From NCBI GenBank assembly GCA_907163375.1, contig CAJQUW010006118.1, forward strand, positions 1 to 64,000: DNA of 64,000 bases, read 5' to 3'. The notes beneath the pieces are model-generated. The model worked only from the letters and a program-made list of their open reading frames with translations, did no database searches and was not told the origin of the DNA. Each line of letters starts with the position of its first letter. The stretch's first letter is position 1. This document shows positions 1 through 14,300 of this stretch, in pieces. The DNA comes from Prostheceraeus crozeri (Eukaryota; Platyhelminthes; Polycladida; Euryleptidae). A program made the translations under genes and the position numbers.

Positions 1-10
1 TTCAATATTA

Positions 11-1666
11 CAGATTGTTTCATAAAAAATGGCTCACCCTTAAACATCGCCTTAACTTCAACTTTGTCTAACTCCGCCAAACTTGAACGAATTTCTCTGA
101 AATTTGGAAGATATGTCAGTTGTGCTTACTAATATCATTGTTGGAAATTTCAAGCATGAATATTGAGTTGTTTTCCTGTTATAGATAAAAAAGTAGTAGA
201 TAATTTGATCTTCATTTAGCAATGTTAAACAAAATCATACCTCACTGTTATAAAATTACATTTGTTTCCTTTGTTATGTAATATGTTGTTCTACAAGCCA
301 AAAGCTATCAAGCAAAACAAAATTAAAGAAAATCGGTCAATCAGAGCCAGTATAGCACCATTATTCATCAACAATAATGTAACTGCTACATGTGATTAAC
401 TGGACTTCATGTTCCATAGCTTCCTGACTTCGTTGCGGTGGTGTTGGCAGCACTCCTGATTGCTTTCAGCTAGAAATCTATCTCTTACCGGTTGAAAACA
501 ATACAAAGCACAAATGAACAATAACGAGATCGCATTCACAAAAGGCAAAGTGTCAGCCTTGCTAGAATTAGGGCTTTCTTTGCGAGCTACAAGCAAGCGA
601 CAAAAAATGTCCCTTACACAAATGTCCATCAATGGCATAATGATGATTTTCGACTCTGTCGTAAAAAGGGCTCTGGCCGTCCACGCAAAACATCCAAACG
701 TAGAGACCGCCTAATTTTGAGATTTGTTAAAGTTGATCCAAGTCTCTCGTTAACTGAGATGGCTGCACTAGACTCGTCTATTTCTAAGTCCACTATTCGT
801 AGAAGACTTATTGAGTCTAATTTCAAGAGCTGTAAGAGGCCCTCTCAGATCGAATTATCAGATCAGCATACAAAAAGACGTCTCAGATGGGCAATGAGTC
901 ATTGTCACTGGCGAAATCAATGTGATCGGGTTGTCTGGTCTGATGAGGCATCAGTCCGTCTGAAGGATAGAGATGGTCGATTGAGATTATGGATAAAATC
1001 TGATCAGGAAATTCCGAGACATCTACATCGTCCCCGGGTACAAGGTGGTACGACTCTACTTATTTGGGCTGGCATTTGGACCAATGGCCGCTCTGAACTT
1101 CACATACAGCAAGGAACCATGAATTCTGAACGCTATGTGAATTTTTTACGAATGAACATTGGCCAAATGACAGATCAACTTGGTGATCCATCGACTTGGT
1201 TATTTATGGATGATAATGCTACGTGTCACAGGAGTAGTAGAGTCAACTTATGCAAGTCTCAATTAGGGCTTAGGACATTATCTTGGCCAGCTCGTTCTCC
1301 TGATCTGAATCCCATAGAAAATGTATGGAGTATTCTAAAACGTCGTTCGTCGTTCACTGCTACCTACAGATGGCGTATCACAACTTACGTCACTGTTAAA
1401 AAGAGAGTGGAGAAAGTTAGATCAGTCAAAAATCAACGATATCATCGAATCGATGCCTAGACGAATTGGTAATGTCATTGACAATAAGGGTAGGGCCACA
1501 AAATATTAGCTTGTTAAGAACCGTTACTGTATCATAGCTTATCAGATTATATAACGACATTTAAAGATATTAGGGACATGAAATAACATGAAAAAAGCTT
1601 TCTTTATCATACTTATGTTTTATTTAGTCAAATTTTAGGACGATCCACTTTTTATGAAACGGACTG
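11..1666 (+). mobile_element. Tc1-like DNA transposon, decayed
   Basis: The ends form imperfect terminal inverted repeats of about 35 bp: the left begins CAGATTGTTTCATAAAAA at 11 and the right, read inward on the minus strand from 1666, begins CAGTCCGTTTCATAAAAA. Each end abuts a TA dinucleotide (9-10 and 1667-1668), the Tc1/mariner target duplication. The ~1.66-kb length is typical of Tc1. The single gene inside is frameshifted, so this is a non-autonomous relic. It sits about 650 bp upstream of the epoxide hydrolase start. Confidence 0.9.
514..1509 (+). pseudogene. Tc1 transposase (DD34E) pseudogene
   Basis: Cut-and-paste transposase of the Tc1 family, which binds its own inverted repeats and moves them to TA targets. 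The N-terminus (from ATG 514) reads as a helix-turn-helix DNA-binding region, followed by a GRPRKTSKRRDR basic stretch and a second helix-turn-helix. The catalytic part shows WSDEA (first D), FMDDNATCH (second D) and SPDLNPIENVW (E), with 34 residues between second D and E. The frame changes near 650 and again near 1345-1430. The C-terminal segment ending RATKY before the stop at 1509 is back in the first frame. Two frameshifts make it non-functional. Confidence 0.88.
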
Positions 1667-1668
1667 TA

Positions 1669-2316
1669 TTATCTGAATAGTGAATCGCGATTGCTCTTAT
1701 CTTCCAAGAAAGCTTTATCTCTTCACACACTCAGAAACACTTTTTGGTGATTTTTTAATGGATATGTTTGGTGGCCGTGGTGCTCTGAACTCCTCCGAAT
1801 TCCAGAATTATCGCATTCACCATGTGAATTCCTTAATTAACTAGTAAATTCCCCTTTCCAGCATTCGTTGATTTACTGTTTTAACTGCAACATGTTGATG
1901 GCGTCTTGTATGACACTGTCTCCTTCACCGTAGATAATATTGTCGTCTGTAGCCGTGTCACAAATTGATTTAGAATTTATTTTTATTCACCAAGTGGCTG
2001 AAGAAACTTCTAAGCATGCAATTTAGCGATAGTGGTGAATGAAGGTGCTGGTCTAGTTTCATATTATAATTACGTATATGAAACAGCTGTCCAATTAAAA
2101 CTGCGGTATCTTCACTGTGCATTGATCTACTGATACTATTACGTATGCGAGTGAACGTTGTGCTTGCGATAAGTATTTCAGACAAACTGACATTTCGCTT
2201 TATTTAATCAGTCAGTCGATGAATGAATTTGAGAGTGCTATTCGATGTTGCACGGAATTTCAGTTCATTGTGATCACTTTTGTTTCAGACATTTCAAACG
2301 TTCATTCGAATGAGCA
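1669..2316 (+). other. 5' flank of the epoxide hydrolase gene, no gene seen
   Basis: This is the 650 bp between the Tc1 element and the first coding exon of the hydrolase. I see no convincing ORF or core-promoter motif. It probably holds the promoter and 5' UTR. Confidence 0.3.
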
Positions 2317-5300
2317 ATGGCAGTATGGAAGAAGGTAGTCCAGCTCATTTTTAGAGCAATTTTGGTTTTGGTCGCCAATTTCACGGTTTTATTGGATATT
2401 TTTCGTAATATTTTCAAATATGGGAAGGAGTACATCGAGTCACCTACTTGGTTACCAATGCCAAAGTTTTTGGAGGACCCCAAATACGGACAACACAAAA
2501 TTGCGCATCTGAAAGTAAGTCGTTCATCCATTCTGTCATTTTGTTGTTCTTGTTATTCCATAGAACAACAGGGAGATGAGGGAAGAAAGGATGTTGCACC
2601 TTTCCGAGAGATATGAATAATTATCACAACTGAATTGAGTGTATTTTAAAGTATAAGCACCAAATCAAGTAATAATGCGTAAATCATCCCCATTGATTTC
2701 CAGATGGTACCAGTATTTCAGCTTCACCAGACAAAGGTGAATTCGAGGTTATATAACATCGACTCACACATTCATAACTGAATATACATGCACGCTTTCG
2801 GAGGATTTTCCGGGTCATTTTCAATGCTAAGCTAACGAGCACTAGAGACATGGCATCTTGCCTAAACTTATATAAAATCAGTACGAAATACTCATTACCT
2901 TTCTGTAGTGATACTTCATGTTACCATCATCTGACATTGGAAAAGTAAGAGATAGATGGCATCCTGCTTAAGCCTGCAATCAATAGGATGCATTTGTTAT
3001 ATATATTATATAATAATTCTTTATGATGATAATTGAAGCGGTGAGCTCAAGCGCTGACGTCACATGCCTCACAGCTTGTTTAAATGACAGTTTTTTCAAA
3101 TATTGTTACTTGCAAGTACTTTTATAAAAGTTGCATCTTCAAACTCGATCATCGTCAATCACATGTATTGAATGGAAGCTGCATAACTGATAATAGTTTT
3201 TGTCCATCACAATTGTGTTAGATGCGTGATCACAAGATGACGATGGAAATAAAGGACATGCGCGAAAACATCAGTCAAGGAGTTTTCCTTTATTTGTGTT
3301 GTCCTTGAAATCATGTTGAGCTGATGACTAACTAAAACAGGTATTTCTTTGTTGATATTTTCGTTCTTCACTCTTAATCAGATTATTTAAGTCAATTCTG
3401 CAATTATCTTAATACTGTTCATACTTTCAATCTGCAAAATTCTGTGAGAATTGAGACGAGGGATCAAGCGGATACCGGGTTGACAGACGACAGTCTTGTC
3501 AACCATGCTTCACGATCAGTGGCGTCTTCTCCGTACCTGCGAGGCCTTCGGCGCATCCTCAAAAATAATTTTCCAACAATTATAAAAATGAAAAGTGTCA
3601 TCATTCATTTAAATTCGATAGCTTCTCGTGATAGCTGACCACAGCTTTCCGTCTCAAAATCAGACTCTTAATGTCAGAGCTAGCAGTTTTGCAGCACGTG
3701 CTCGAATCACAGCTGTTTTCTTCGAACAATTAGACACACAAGCTAGTCGTGTGTCCAGACGGAGCACTGATGTTCAGACAGCGAAAGAGAGCTGTGTGTG
3801 TGTGTGTGAGGCAGTAAGCGCACGCACCCGCGACAATATTGGCTTTCCCGATAGAAATAATGCTTTGCCTTCTCCAATTTTTGCAATGAAATTCTACGCA
3901 ATTCTTAATCAAGGCTCGGTATCTAAATATAGTAAGGGAAGTGCAACCCAATTGTTCCCGGATTCGCTTAATGTCAGAGAGGCCAATACGTCAACAGTAG
4001 CAGATGGCTAACGTTCAGACAAGACTGTGATCAGATGATGAGCGTTCTCCAATGAATGCAGAGTAATGCATCTGACTCGAAAACCCAGATTCGGTAGAGT
4101 TCCATAATTTGTTTTTACGTGATTGATGTGACGGTATGCTGAGTACTGCAGATGAGATCATGACCACGCCTTTCGTCTCGTCCGAAGGGAATATACTGAA
4201 AAGATGACAGTCGTCAAGCAAGGTAGGCCAACACTTGATATAAAATGAAAGTAGTCACTGAGAAAGAAATAAGAAGCACTACGCAAGACATTTTAATGCA
4301 TCAAAATTTCAAACATGTGAGTGGCTGACCGGCCGTGAGAAACGCAGGAAACTGTTGGCCTTGCCTCATTTTTTCTCGAGATAATGTGGTCTCAGCTCCT
4401 TGAGTAAAGCGGTTAAGCGACATGAGCAATCACTTCTCATGTGCACATTCACTTGGCCTTAAATAATGTTCGGGATGTTGCTATTAAAAATTCATTTAAA
4501 TTCATGAAAATTAAAGTTGTAACATAAAAGTGTTAGGTATAGAAATAGTATTCCAATGCCGAGTGAAGGCCTATGGTCTGGGAGCACGCGACGCCACTGT
4601 TCACGATAATACTCGCGGTCTCCATTATTGCCAGCAGATAAGTTTCCGCTATAAATAGAATGATTACATTGGCGGAAATAGGCGAAGCTTTTTCTAACCA
4701 AAAAAACATCGAAAAAGAAAAGGATCACATGAATTTAATGAAATTGTGAGAATGTAAATTGTCGAATTATAAAGCAATCTCATTTTTTCGTATTTTCAAT
4801 TACTCCGCTTGATGTCTACCTTTATTCCTCACAGCATTTACCCGATATTGAAAGCGATTCCCCCGGGCATGGGTCTGGCAAAACTGGGTTATCAAATCAA
4901 ATATCCAGGCACGGTAAAATTTCCAAGCGCACGGCAACATTTTGATGAAGATTGATGGTGGCATTATCTTAATAATAATTTCTGTCTTTGATGTGCAATG
5001 ATGGATTAGCGAAGTAATGACCTCTTTGCGACACTGTATAGTGATTGGATGAATAACAACTTTCTGCGGTCATATTTCTTCTATCTTTTCCTTTCCTTTC
5101 AGAACATTAACATTCACTACGTTGAAAGTGGGAATCGTGATAAGCCTTTGATGCTACTTGTTCACGGTTTCCCCGAGTTCTGGTACAGTTGGCATCATCA
5201 AATTGTGGAATTTCAGAAGGATTTCAGGTGTGTATTGCCGTCAGGTGATTCGACTATTAACAACAAAGTCACAGTTTACTCATTTTGTAATGGCTCAGCC

Positions 5301-8300
5301 ACACTGCCAGCTTTTCCTAGCAAAGCATTTTTCAGCAAATATCACTGCAGCAGTTGTAGACTTCCACACTACGAGCAAAGCAAACCAGAGCGATTTATAG
5401 CTTGCCGACAGACGTGTCTTCGGGACGCTCGTGTTTGCTTTGCTTTCAGTGTGACTGAGGCCCTACTCATTTCAATATTGCTAATAAATACTGTGTCTCC
5501 GTCAGAATTACTTGCAAACCGGGAAAATCTATTACTAATTTATAAAATCCGATGCTCCGTCAGATAAATATTATTGTAAGAGAAGATACGTCGTGTATTG
5601 CTACAAGTGTAAAATCTGTAACGATAGCCATGTTGGTTCAACCAATAGAACTGTCTGTGCGCCTTATGCTGAACATGAACGCATCCCGAGTGATCATTTT
5701 CTAAAGAATGTGCGATTTTCTACAGACTTTCAAAATCGCTGCGTACATTTCATTTGGCTGTAGACATTGTACGGTTTTATAGACATTTATGTGAGCCAAC
5801 AGCGGCTATAGCCATTCATACCTTTATAACGACCTTCGTTCCCTGAGTCAGATGACAAAGAGGATGCGACCGTAGAGATGATATCATACATCAAACATGC
5901 GTCATTCATTGCACAGTCATTCCTCCTAGTACATCGTGCATGTTTTCACTTTCATCAGTCAAGCCCCCAGCGTCAATGCATGTACATCGATCTACTGTTT
6001 TAAACTTACGAATTTACTAAACTTTCCGACTCAACGACCTACACTGTATATTCTTCTAATTTTCGCCGAGAACCATGAAATTGATGTGATTGATCATATA
6101 GGTTTTACCACCATTGTATCCACATAATAAATCATCAGTCAATATGACACGATCGATTGTCGATATTGGTCAAACAGTTGTCCGATCAGTTCAATCAGTT
6201 GTCTGGTTTGAGTAGTCAGCTGTCCATGAATGCGAAAGCCAGCCAGTAGTCATTCATGGACAACTGACTGCTTGAACTAGACAACTGATTGAACTAATCG
6301 GACAGCTATTTGACCAATATCGACAATCGATCGTGTCATATTGACTGATGATTTCTTATATGGATACAAGGGTGGTAAAACCTATGGCTGAAAAGTTATT
6401 TGAGGTGAATTCAAATATTGACCAAATGTATTACGCCCACATACCGCTACAGTCGATCGACTAATCGAATAATACAAGGTGAATCTCTGATGGAGGATTG
6501 TAGAACAAGGAAATAATAATGTCAGTTTCATTACTGCTTTCATTTCTAGGTACTGTTCAATACCTCAAATTCGGTGCACTTGTTTGAGGTTCGATCGGCA
6601 TTTAATTGCAAAATGCCATGAAAATTAGCGCTTGTTTGAGTGCGTTGATGAATTGATATCTGTGGGCGCTTTTGTCAGTAGACAATTAGTGTCTGCAGGA
6701 TTTTTTGGCAGTAGAAAATTCGTGATAATTCTATTGCCAAATTTTATGGGATTTCCGCAGAAAATGATCACTCCAGATACGTTATGGAGATATGAAAAGT
6801 GTATTATCTCAACTTATTCGATCCAAGTACAATAACGTTCATATGAGTATAAAAGATTACTATGTAGAACTAGTTGACCATCAAAATAATCCCGTCAGAA
6901 TATCTAGGAATCTTAGTGAATGTTCAATTTGAAGTTATCATACAAATGGAAGCAGCAATTTTTCAATCGAGGTAATATGACATCTGACAACTGCACTTCA
7001 AGAATTGAAATCCTTAAAAACTCTCCTGAAAAGTTGTAAAAATCGTCTGTATGTTATCCTACCGACGAAATAGCGTGGAAGCAATCACTCAGAGTTGACC
7101 AGCTGTCTGCAGATGAGATGACCAGAATGCATGTGCAGAACGCCAGAGAAGCACATCAATAGTAAAAGCATATTCATTTAATAATAGGAGGAAAAATAAG
7201 TGCCTATTGAAATTAGAATATGAATCGATTTCAGCAGGTTATTCTTTTTGATGGAAGTGGTCATTTTATCCGACCAGCGGTGGAGTGTAGGCTAGACACT
7301 ATTTGTAGAAGCAATCACATGTGAATGCGATTTTGAAGAGAACATCGTCGAGCTTTACATGCTTCGTCAAGCCACTCTTCTTTGCTATCGCAGACCGAGA
7401 GAAGGCGTTCGATAGGATCCCACGTGACTTAATGATATTTACCGGTGCAAGTTGCACTGACGTTGTTAAATGGTGCTCAAACCATGGTGCACACCGGAGT
7501 CGGAAACACAGCGTTTTCAGAGTAACTGCCGGAGTCGATCAAAGTTCCGTTCTGAGCTCTTTTCTTTTCATTCTGGTAATGAACGCAGTGGCAACCACAA
7601 CCAACTGTGACTTGCCTTGGGAGATCCTTTAGGCAGATGACCTTGTTTTGATTGCTGAGACAAGGGAGTAGATCATGTCCAAGATCAAGAAGTGGGAGGA
7701 AGGTCTCGGAATCAAGGGTATGAAAGTCAACTCTACAAAGTCAAAAGTCGTGGTCTATTCTACCGGATCTGGTAAAGTTGTGACTTAAGGCAGGTAAGAC
7801 GAGTGTAGGCTTCGAGCCTATCAGCATCATCCATTGAAATTGTCTGCGATGGTTTGGACATGTTTGAAGGAAGAAGACTATGTAAAGAGAGTTTGGAAGC
7901 ATAGAGTAGGGTTATACAGGTTGAGTGTTGACTCAAAAAAGTATCTATATACAGTGAAATTTTTTGTCCAAAAGATTCAGTTTTTGCGGAGATTACGTTC
8001 TGGTGGTCCAAAAAATTATTTGAGCAGTTCTAAAAAGGTCAAAATTTTGCCAATTTATATACTACCGAGATGACGCCCCTATATAAGTGGTATGAAGCAA
8101 GTTGGATATCAAAGGTAATGAATATTTGATAATAAGTATCCTAACTAAGCGGAAATCAAGCTGATCATCAAAGGAATTTCATGATCTTTGTTATAATGAA
8201 AGTCTTCATGAAAAAGTCGCGATTTTATTCGTGCTTTCGTGGCTCAAATTTCAAGTTTTTAAATCAATTTCCACCGGCATGATTTTATGATTCACAAATT

Positions 8301-11300
8301 CACGTTTTATTTCTTGAATCTGAATATTGATGTGGACCCATTTACATCTTTCAAAGTTAATTGAAATCATTATCTTTGATTACCTGACTTTGCTCTGCCA
8401 GTGTCAGGTTGCCTGTGATATGATCACGCGCTTAAGAAAATACTCTTGAGGTTGAGCATGAAAGTAATAGGAAACCATCGAATTGCTAATTTAACAAACA
8501 TTAAATCTCCAAGGCTGTCATGACACTGAGAATCTGTAAAATGCCATCATTCCTTCTGTATTATAATCATGATCATTCAATTCCGTTGTAATTTCTTCAA
8601 AACTGCAAAAAATTTGCATATCTCACATTTGGTAACAATTACCAACTATATCCCCTCGAGTTCATTTAATAAAATCGAAGGTGTATGCACATTAGGGGTG
8701 GCCGTAAAAAACTTTTTTTGAATTTTTTATTTTCCCTATCATATTTTTTTGACAAATTATGCCAATATGACCATAACATTTTCAAATCGAAAATTAAATG
8801 ATATTTGACCCCCGCACATTCAAATTTTGAATTTCAAATTTTGATTTTATTCAAATATTTGAATATTTTTGAAATTACCTTGAAGAAAGTTTTCCCTGGG
8901 TCCAAAGTGTTCAATTACATGTAAACAAACTTCCTTGCAAATATGATTAGTTTTTATACACGTTTAACCCCAGCACCAGAGCTTCAAAATTCATATATTT
9001 TCTGTATTTTTACCATTTTTAGTCTTTTATCGTGTAATTAATGACAGTACAAAACGTACTACTTAACTTTTCCTTGTCATAGAATTAATGAGTAAGTGTC
9101 GAATGAGCGTCGAGAGAAATGTGAACTTAATCCTAAGTCATTTGACCCCAGCACATCACACATGAAAATGTATAAGTTTTGAACTGAGTGTTCAACTATA
9201 TTGAACACAGTGACATAAGTGCATTAGTTTATAACAGTTATTAGTAAAAATCACGCTTACTTTTAAAGGAAGGCATAACACTTCGACTTGACAAAGTTGT
9301 GCGCATATATCCATCACGGCGCAGGGCTCCAGAAACTTTTAGCGACACTTTAGAAAGGCACTGAACGATAGCTTCGACATTTTGAGAATGACATGGAAAA
9401 TCAAAAACCATGGGACCACCGTCTATAATTGTACGCAAGATGTTGAGTGGAATATCTCGAACAACCGGCGGCTGATAAAGCATTTCATTTTGTCGAATCA
9501 TGTCATCATAATTTGATTCACGACAAGTTATGGCAGGATTCTTGTATGTCCGAACTTCAGGCACATCAGGATCAAGACGAATGGCTCGATCATTGCGGAT
9601 TATATCATATGCTTTCATTCTGATTTCTAAATTCTCTTCCGATAGCATAGAGACGAGGATATTTTCGCTATGCGCATAATACGCATTTTGTTTGAGAACT
9701 GGAAATACCACTGACTTTTCATCTGCAGTAAGTAAACTGTTACAGAGTGAAACTAGTTTTAAAAAATGCTTAGCACCATGATGAATCAATTCATTCTTTT
9801 TAATGCAAAACCAGATTGGAACGTAGATATGAACAATATAAAATGAGATACGCTTAAGTGCAACTGATGGTGCTCGAACCGAAACATAATAGCGTAATAT
9901 TCGTGATGCAGTAGTCAGCCATCGCGAGTGATTTACTGGTCCCGGCTTCAATTTTTTCAATCTTTCTGATACTGAGCCATTCATTACTGCATAAGTGATC
10001 TCCAAAATGTATCTCTGATCATTAGAGAGTTTTGAAATAACTGATTCTGGTACAGAAGGAAAATTTGAATTTTTGATTGCTTCAAAACTTACCGGTTCCA
10101 TTTCATGGCAAGTCTGAATTTCCTTTCCAATGGGTCCCGAAAAACTGCTAACACCAGTTGTTGGTCCATCCATGGCAATTATTAAATGGCGCAGCGGTAA
10201 TTCGTTTATATAAAGTAGACAGACTGCATGCTGAAGAGGTCTTCTCAGTTTCTTCTCGAGCAAAGTGATTACACCATTTCTCCAGCCTGTATTTACGTTT
10301 ATCCCGTCACATACAACTGAAAAAAATATGAAAGTAATGAGAGTGACGAATAGCTTAATCGAAAAAAATATAATAATGAGACGAATTATGCTAGGTCTAT
10401 ACATTACATGTAGTTTCCTAAGATTCATGCCGATACAAAACCAAAAATATCATACTCTTGCAAATGATAACTTAAATTTGTTATCTCAGCTTCTAATTTC
10501 ACTTACGAAAGTCTAATCTAAGCATAAGTGTAAATAAACAAATAGTTAAATTCATATTACCGATTTATACAGTAATCCTTTAGAAAATTTGTTGAAGTAA
10601 TTTGTAAATTAGAATGTTAAAAACCGATGACCAACTGGGTATACCGGTAATAATGAAACGGAAAATTGTCCAACTTACCCAGTTGAAGATTGTTTAGATC
10701 GATGCTATTCTCGTCGAAATAGTCCGTAATAGAATTCACAATACTATTCGCGGTCCCAGATACAGGGGAAACATGACCAATGTATTTCGTGGCAGGTTCA
10801 GAAATTAAAACAAAATGCTCTTCTTTTGTTATATACTTTCCATCAATCAAAGTGTCGTCTTTTCGCCCATCAAAATATAAGGCTTTTATTTTTCCCTCAT
10901 CAGATCCTGGGGGCAAATTTTCTCGGGACATTTTTCTTTCACGACGGATCTTATTGCGATCTACTATCTTGTCATGCCCAATATCCTGAACAGTTGCTGA
11001 ACAAAGAGCTGCCGCAGCTGTGTCGCTTATCAAATATCGGTCAGCAATCATTAACACCTTTTGTAAATTTCTACCTCTTGGAAGTGATGTTGATACACAT
11101 GGATTTTCTGGCAATTCGAAATCCTCATCTTGAGATTCAGGTAAAGTGTGTTTTTCATATTCTTCAAACCCTTCTTCAAATTCTTCATTAATGACAAACG
11201 ATGACGATGAGAGAGCCTTTTCATTTCTGTCGCATTCTTTAGCAATTCTTATGTTTCTCTTCATCCTTCTTTGGGTTTCATTTCTGTCAACAATCGATAT

Positions 11301-14300
11301 AACCATTTTTCTTTTGCTTCGCTGATCACATAGAAATTCCCACTCACATTCGGGAACTCTGACAGTTCTAGGACATGTACAAGTTACTCTCGACTTGCAT
11401 TTACATGCTGAAATGTCGAGTAGTTTTGAAAGATCATTTTTGTACGCTTCAAATTCTCTGATAACTTTTTCACTATTGCGTCTTTCGACAGGTATCTTTT
11501 CAGTTTTTTGCTAGTGTCGAATATATCTTTGATTCTTGCTCCAAGTCTCGTTTCTGAAGTTACAGTTGGTATTCCTGCCTTCTCCCAAATTTGCATTACT
11601 CTTCGTGCACAACTTCTCGCTTCATTATCAGTATTTGTTGTACCATTTGTTTTCTGTTCGCGTAGATACATCAAGTGCCGCATGCAGTCTAAAGCAGTTG
11701 GAAGTACATTAGCATTATCAATTCGTAATTCCGCTGATTTCCCAAAGAATTCGTAGGTACATTGCGATCGTAACATAATTCCTCAAGTAAAGAAATAATT
11801 CAAGTAAATTGCCAGGTCTCGCTAGTTACCAAACCTTATTTGATATAAGTTACTGCGTGAGTCACGTCTTCACGACAACTCGAAATGCCAAGTCAAAGTT
11901 AGTGTTACGTAATAATATCTGTTGTTTTTAATTCGGTGGTATCGTATCGTGTTACAAATGAAATCCTTTGATCTTACATATTATCCTACTTTGTATTCAT
12001 GTCAACTGAACCATTCAGGTCTGCTTTTGTTGATGATTGTCAATATTATTCGTAAATGTCAATTAGACAAATGCAAAACAAAATATTTTACTCAGACATG
12101 AAGTTGCAATGTTGACCTTTTGGAAGACAGAAGTTGTGAATTAAACGATCACCTGTTAAACGAATGGATTTAACAGACCAATATTCGTATATCAAACGTT
12201 ATATCAACATCAGCGTTGAATTCTTATTTCTGAATGAATACTTATGAAGAGAATTCTGCTCAAATAGTTTCAATTTTCATGTGTGATGTGCTGGGGTCAA
12301 ATGACTTAGGATTAAGTTCACATTTCTCCCGACGCTCATTCGACACTTACTCATTAATTCTATGACAAGGAAAAGTTAAGTAGTACGTTTTGTACTGTCA
12401 TTAATTACACGATAAAAGACTAAAAATGGTAAAAATACAGAAAATATATGAATTTTGAAGCTCTGGTGCTGGGGTTAAACGTGTATAAAAACTAATCATA
12501 TTTGCAAGGAAGTTTGTTTACATGTAATTGAACACTTTGGACCCAGGGAAAACTTTTTTCAAGGTAATTTCAAAAATATTCAAATATTTGAATAAAATCA
12601 AAATTTGAAATTCAAAATTTGAATGTGCGGGGGTCAAATATCATTTAATTTTCGATTTGAAAATGTTATGGTCATATTGGCATAATTTGTCAAAAAAATA
12701 TGATAGGGAAAATTAAAAATTCAAAAAAAAGTTTTTTACGGCCACCCTTAATGCACATTGGGGATTTAATAAATGCGGAGTTACCACTATACCTAATATA
12801 CATGTTTGGAAGTTAAAAGTTATAGGAAAAATATCAAATAGGCGTGCGTAGAAGACCTGACACGGTTCCATCTGATTACGGTCTGCTTATCATAGCAGCT
12901 GACTGGACCGTCAGACTTGGAGGAGATCCATGAGAAGAAACAGCCTGACCCAATGATATAAGAACAAGCGGACTCAAAAAACGGCAGTAAAAAGTAATGA
13001 AGTTTGTCAAATCGCCCTCCGTATCATAACATCAAAGCCACAGGAAAAGTCATGAGAAAAAAATCGCTGTTGAAAAAATAAGAATAAAATTCAACCTGTT
13101 GTTTTATCGACATCGGAAAGTCAGTTTCGAAGCTTGTTCCTCGGATGAAATCGCCGACTGTTAATCAGAAGGGGTCCCGTCGGAATCAATAACTCTTGTT
13201 AATCAAAAGCATATATTCATTTTCGTTCGCATGATTAGGCTGACTAAAGCGATACTTACTACTGCAAATTTCGCCCCATGAGCTATGATGAGGGCTCGTT
13301 CTTCAATCACACACTGTTGTAATGTGTACTTTCTTTTAGAGTTGTCGCTCTCGATCTGCGTGGATATGGTCTCTCAGACAAACCACAGGATGTAGCTTCG
13401 TACGCAGTTGATGTATTGATTGAAGATTTGAGACAGCTAATCGAGCATCTTGGTAAGTCAAAATCTAGAAAAGTTTTAGATCAGTCTTCTGCACTTTGGG
13501 AAGGCAAATCTCATCACGTAAATGCCCGATAGGGCTGTAATGCTGTCATGACGCCTTATTGCCTTCCTATTCCACTAGGAAAACGAATGGATAGCATAGC
13601 TGATTGCATAGATATCAACATTGAATGTTCGACTGAAGCAGATGTACTCCCCAACATTATTGGGTCGTCATCAGGTTGATGTCATTGCAGGTGTCTCCAA
13701 GTGCACGCTCGTCGGTCACGATTGGGGCGGCTCACTGACCTGGCGCTTCTCTCAGCAGCATCCTGAGTACATTACAAGAACTATAGTTTTGAACTGTCCT
13801 CACACAAAAGCTTTCCAAGACGTTCTCTCCAAATCTAGAAAGCAATTGCTTTGTTCTTGGTAAGGAATGAATTACTGACATAAAGGACTTTTTCGGCATC
13901 GCTTCTTTCTACCACAGGTACATATTCTTCTTCCAAATGCCGTGGCTTCCTGAATGGTATATTCGGCGGCTGGATTTAATTTTCTTCGAACGCACTTTTA
14001 ATGGAACGAGGTTCGGACTGAAGAAAACGAAGTTGTCCACAGAGGAGGTCAATGCCTACAAAGCAAACATGATTCAACCTGGTGAGTAAAGAACACTTTG
14101 TTCAGGAAAAGCAGCAATGACTTTCACATAATATCTGACGGATGGAAGAGCGTCACAGATAGAAAGAACTATGATTGTATGGAAACACTGACTGGCCTTA
14201 AATAAACCTGCACAATGTAGACGTACAATCAAATGGAAGACACGAAAAGATTTCTACCTGAAATACGAAAGCCACTTCATATGCTTATATCAGTGATGAA

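Noticed and set aside
3628-4011. 127-codon + strand ORF in intron 1
   Set aside because: Low-complexity content over a GT run, no domain, no splice support, within an intron of the hydrolase.
5049-5102. In-frame ATG and codons just upstream of hydrolase exon 2 as an alternative start
   Set aside because: The stretch is a pyrimidine-rich acceptor tract ending in CAG. Exon 1 at 2317-2514 supplies the expected membrane anchor and joins in phase.
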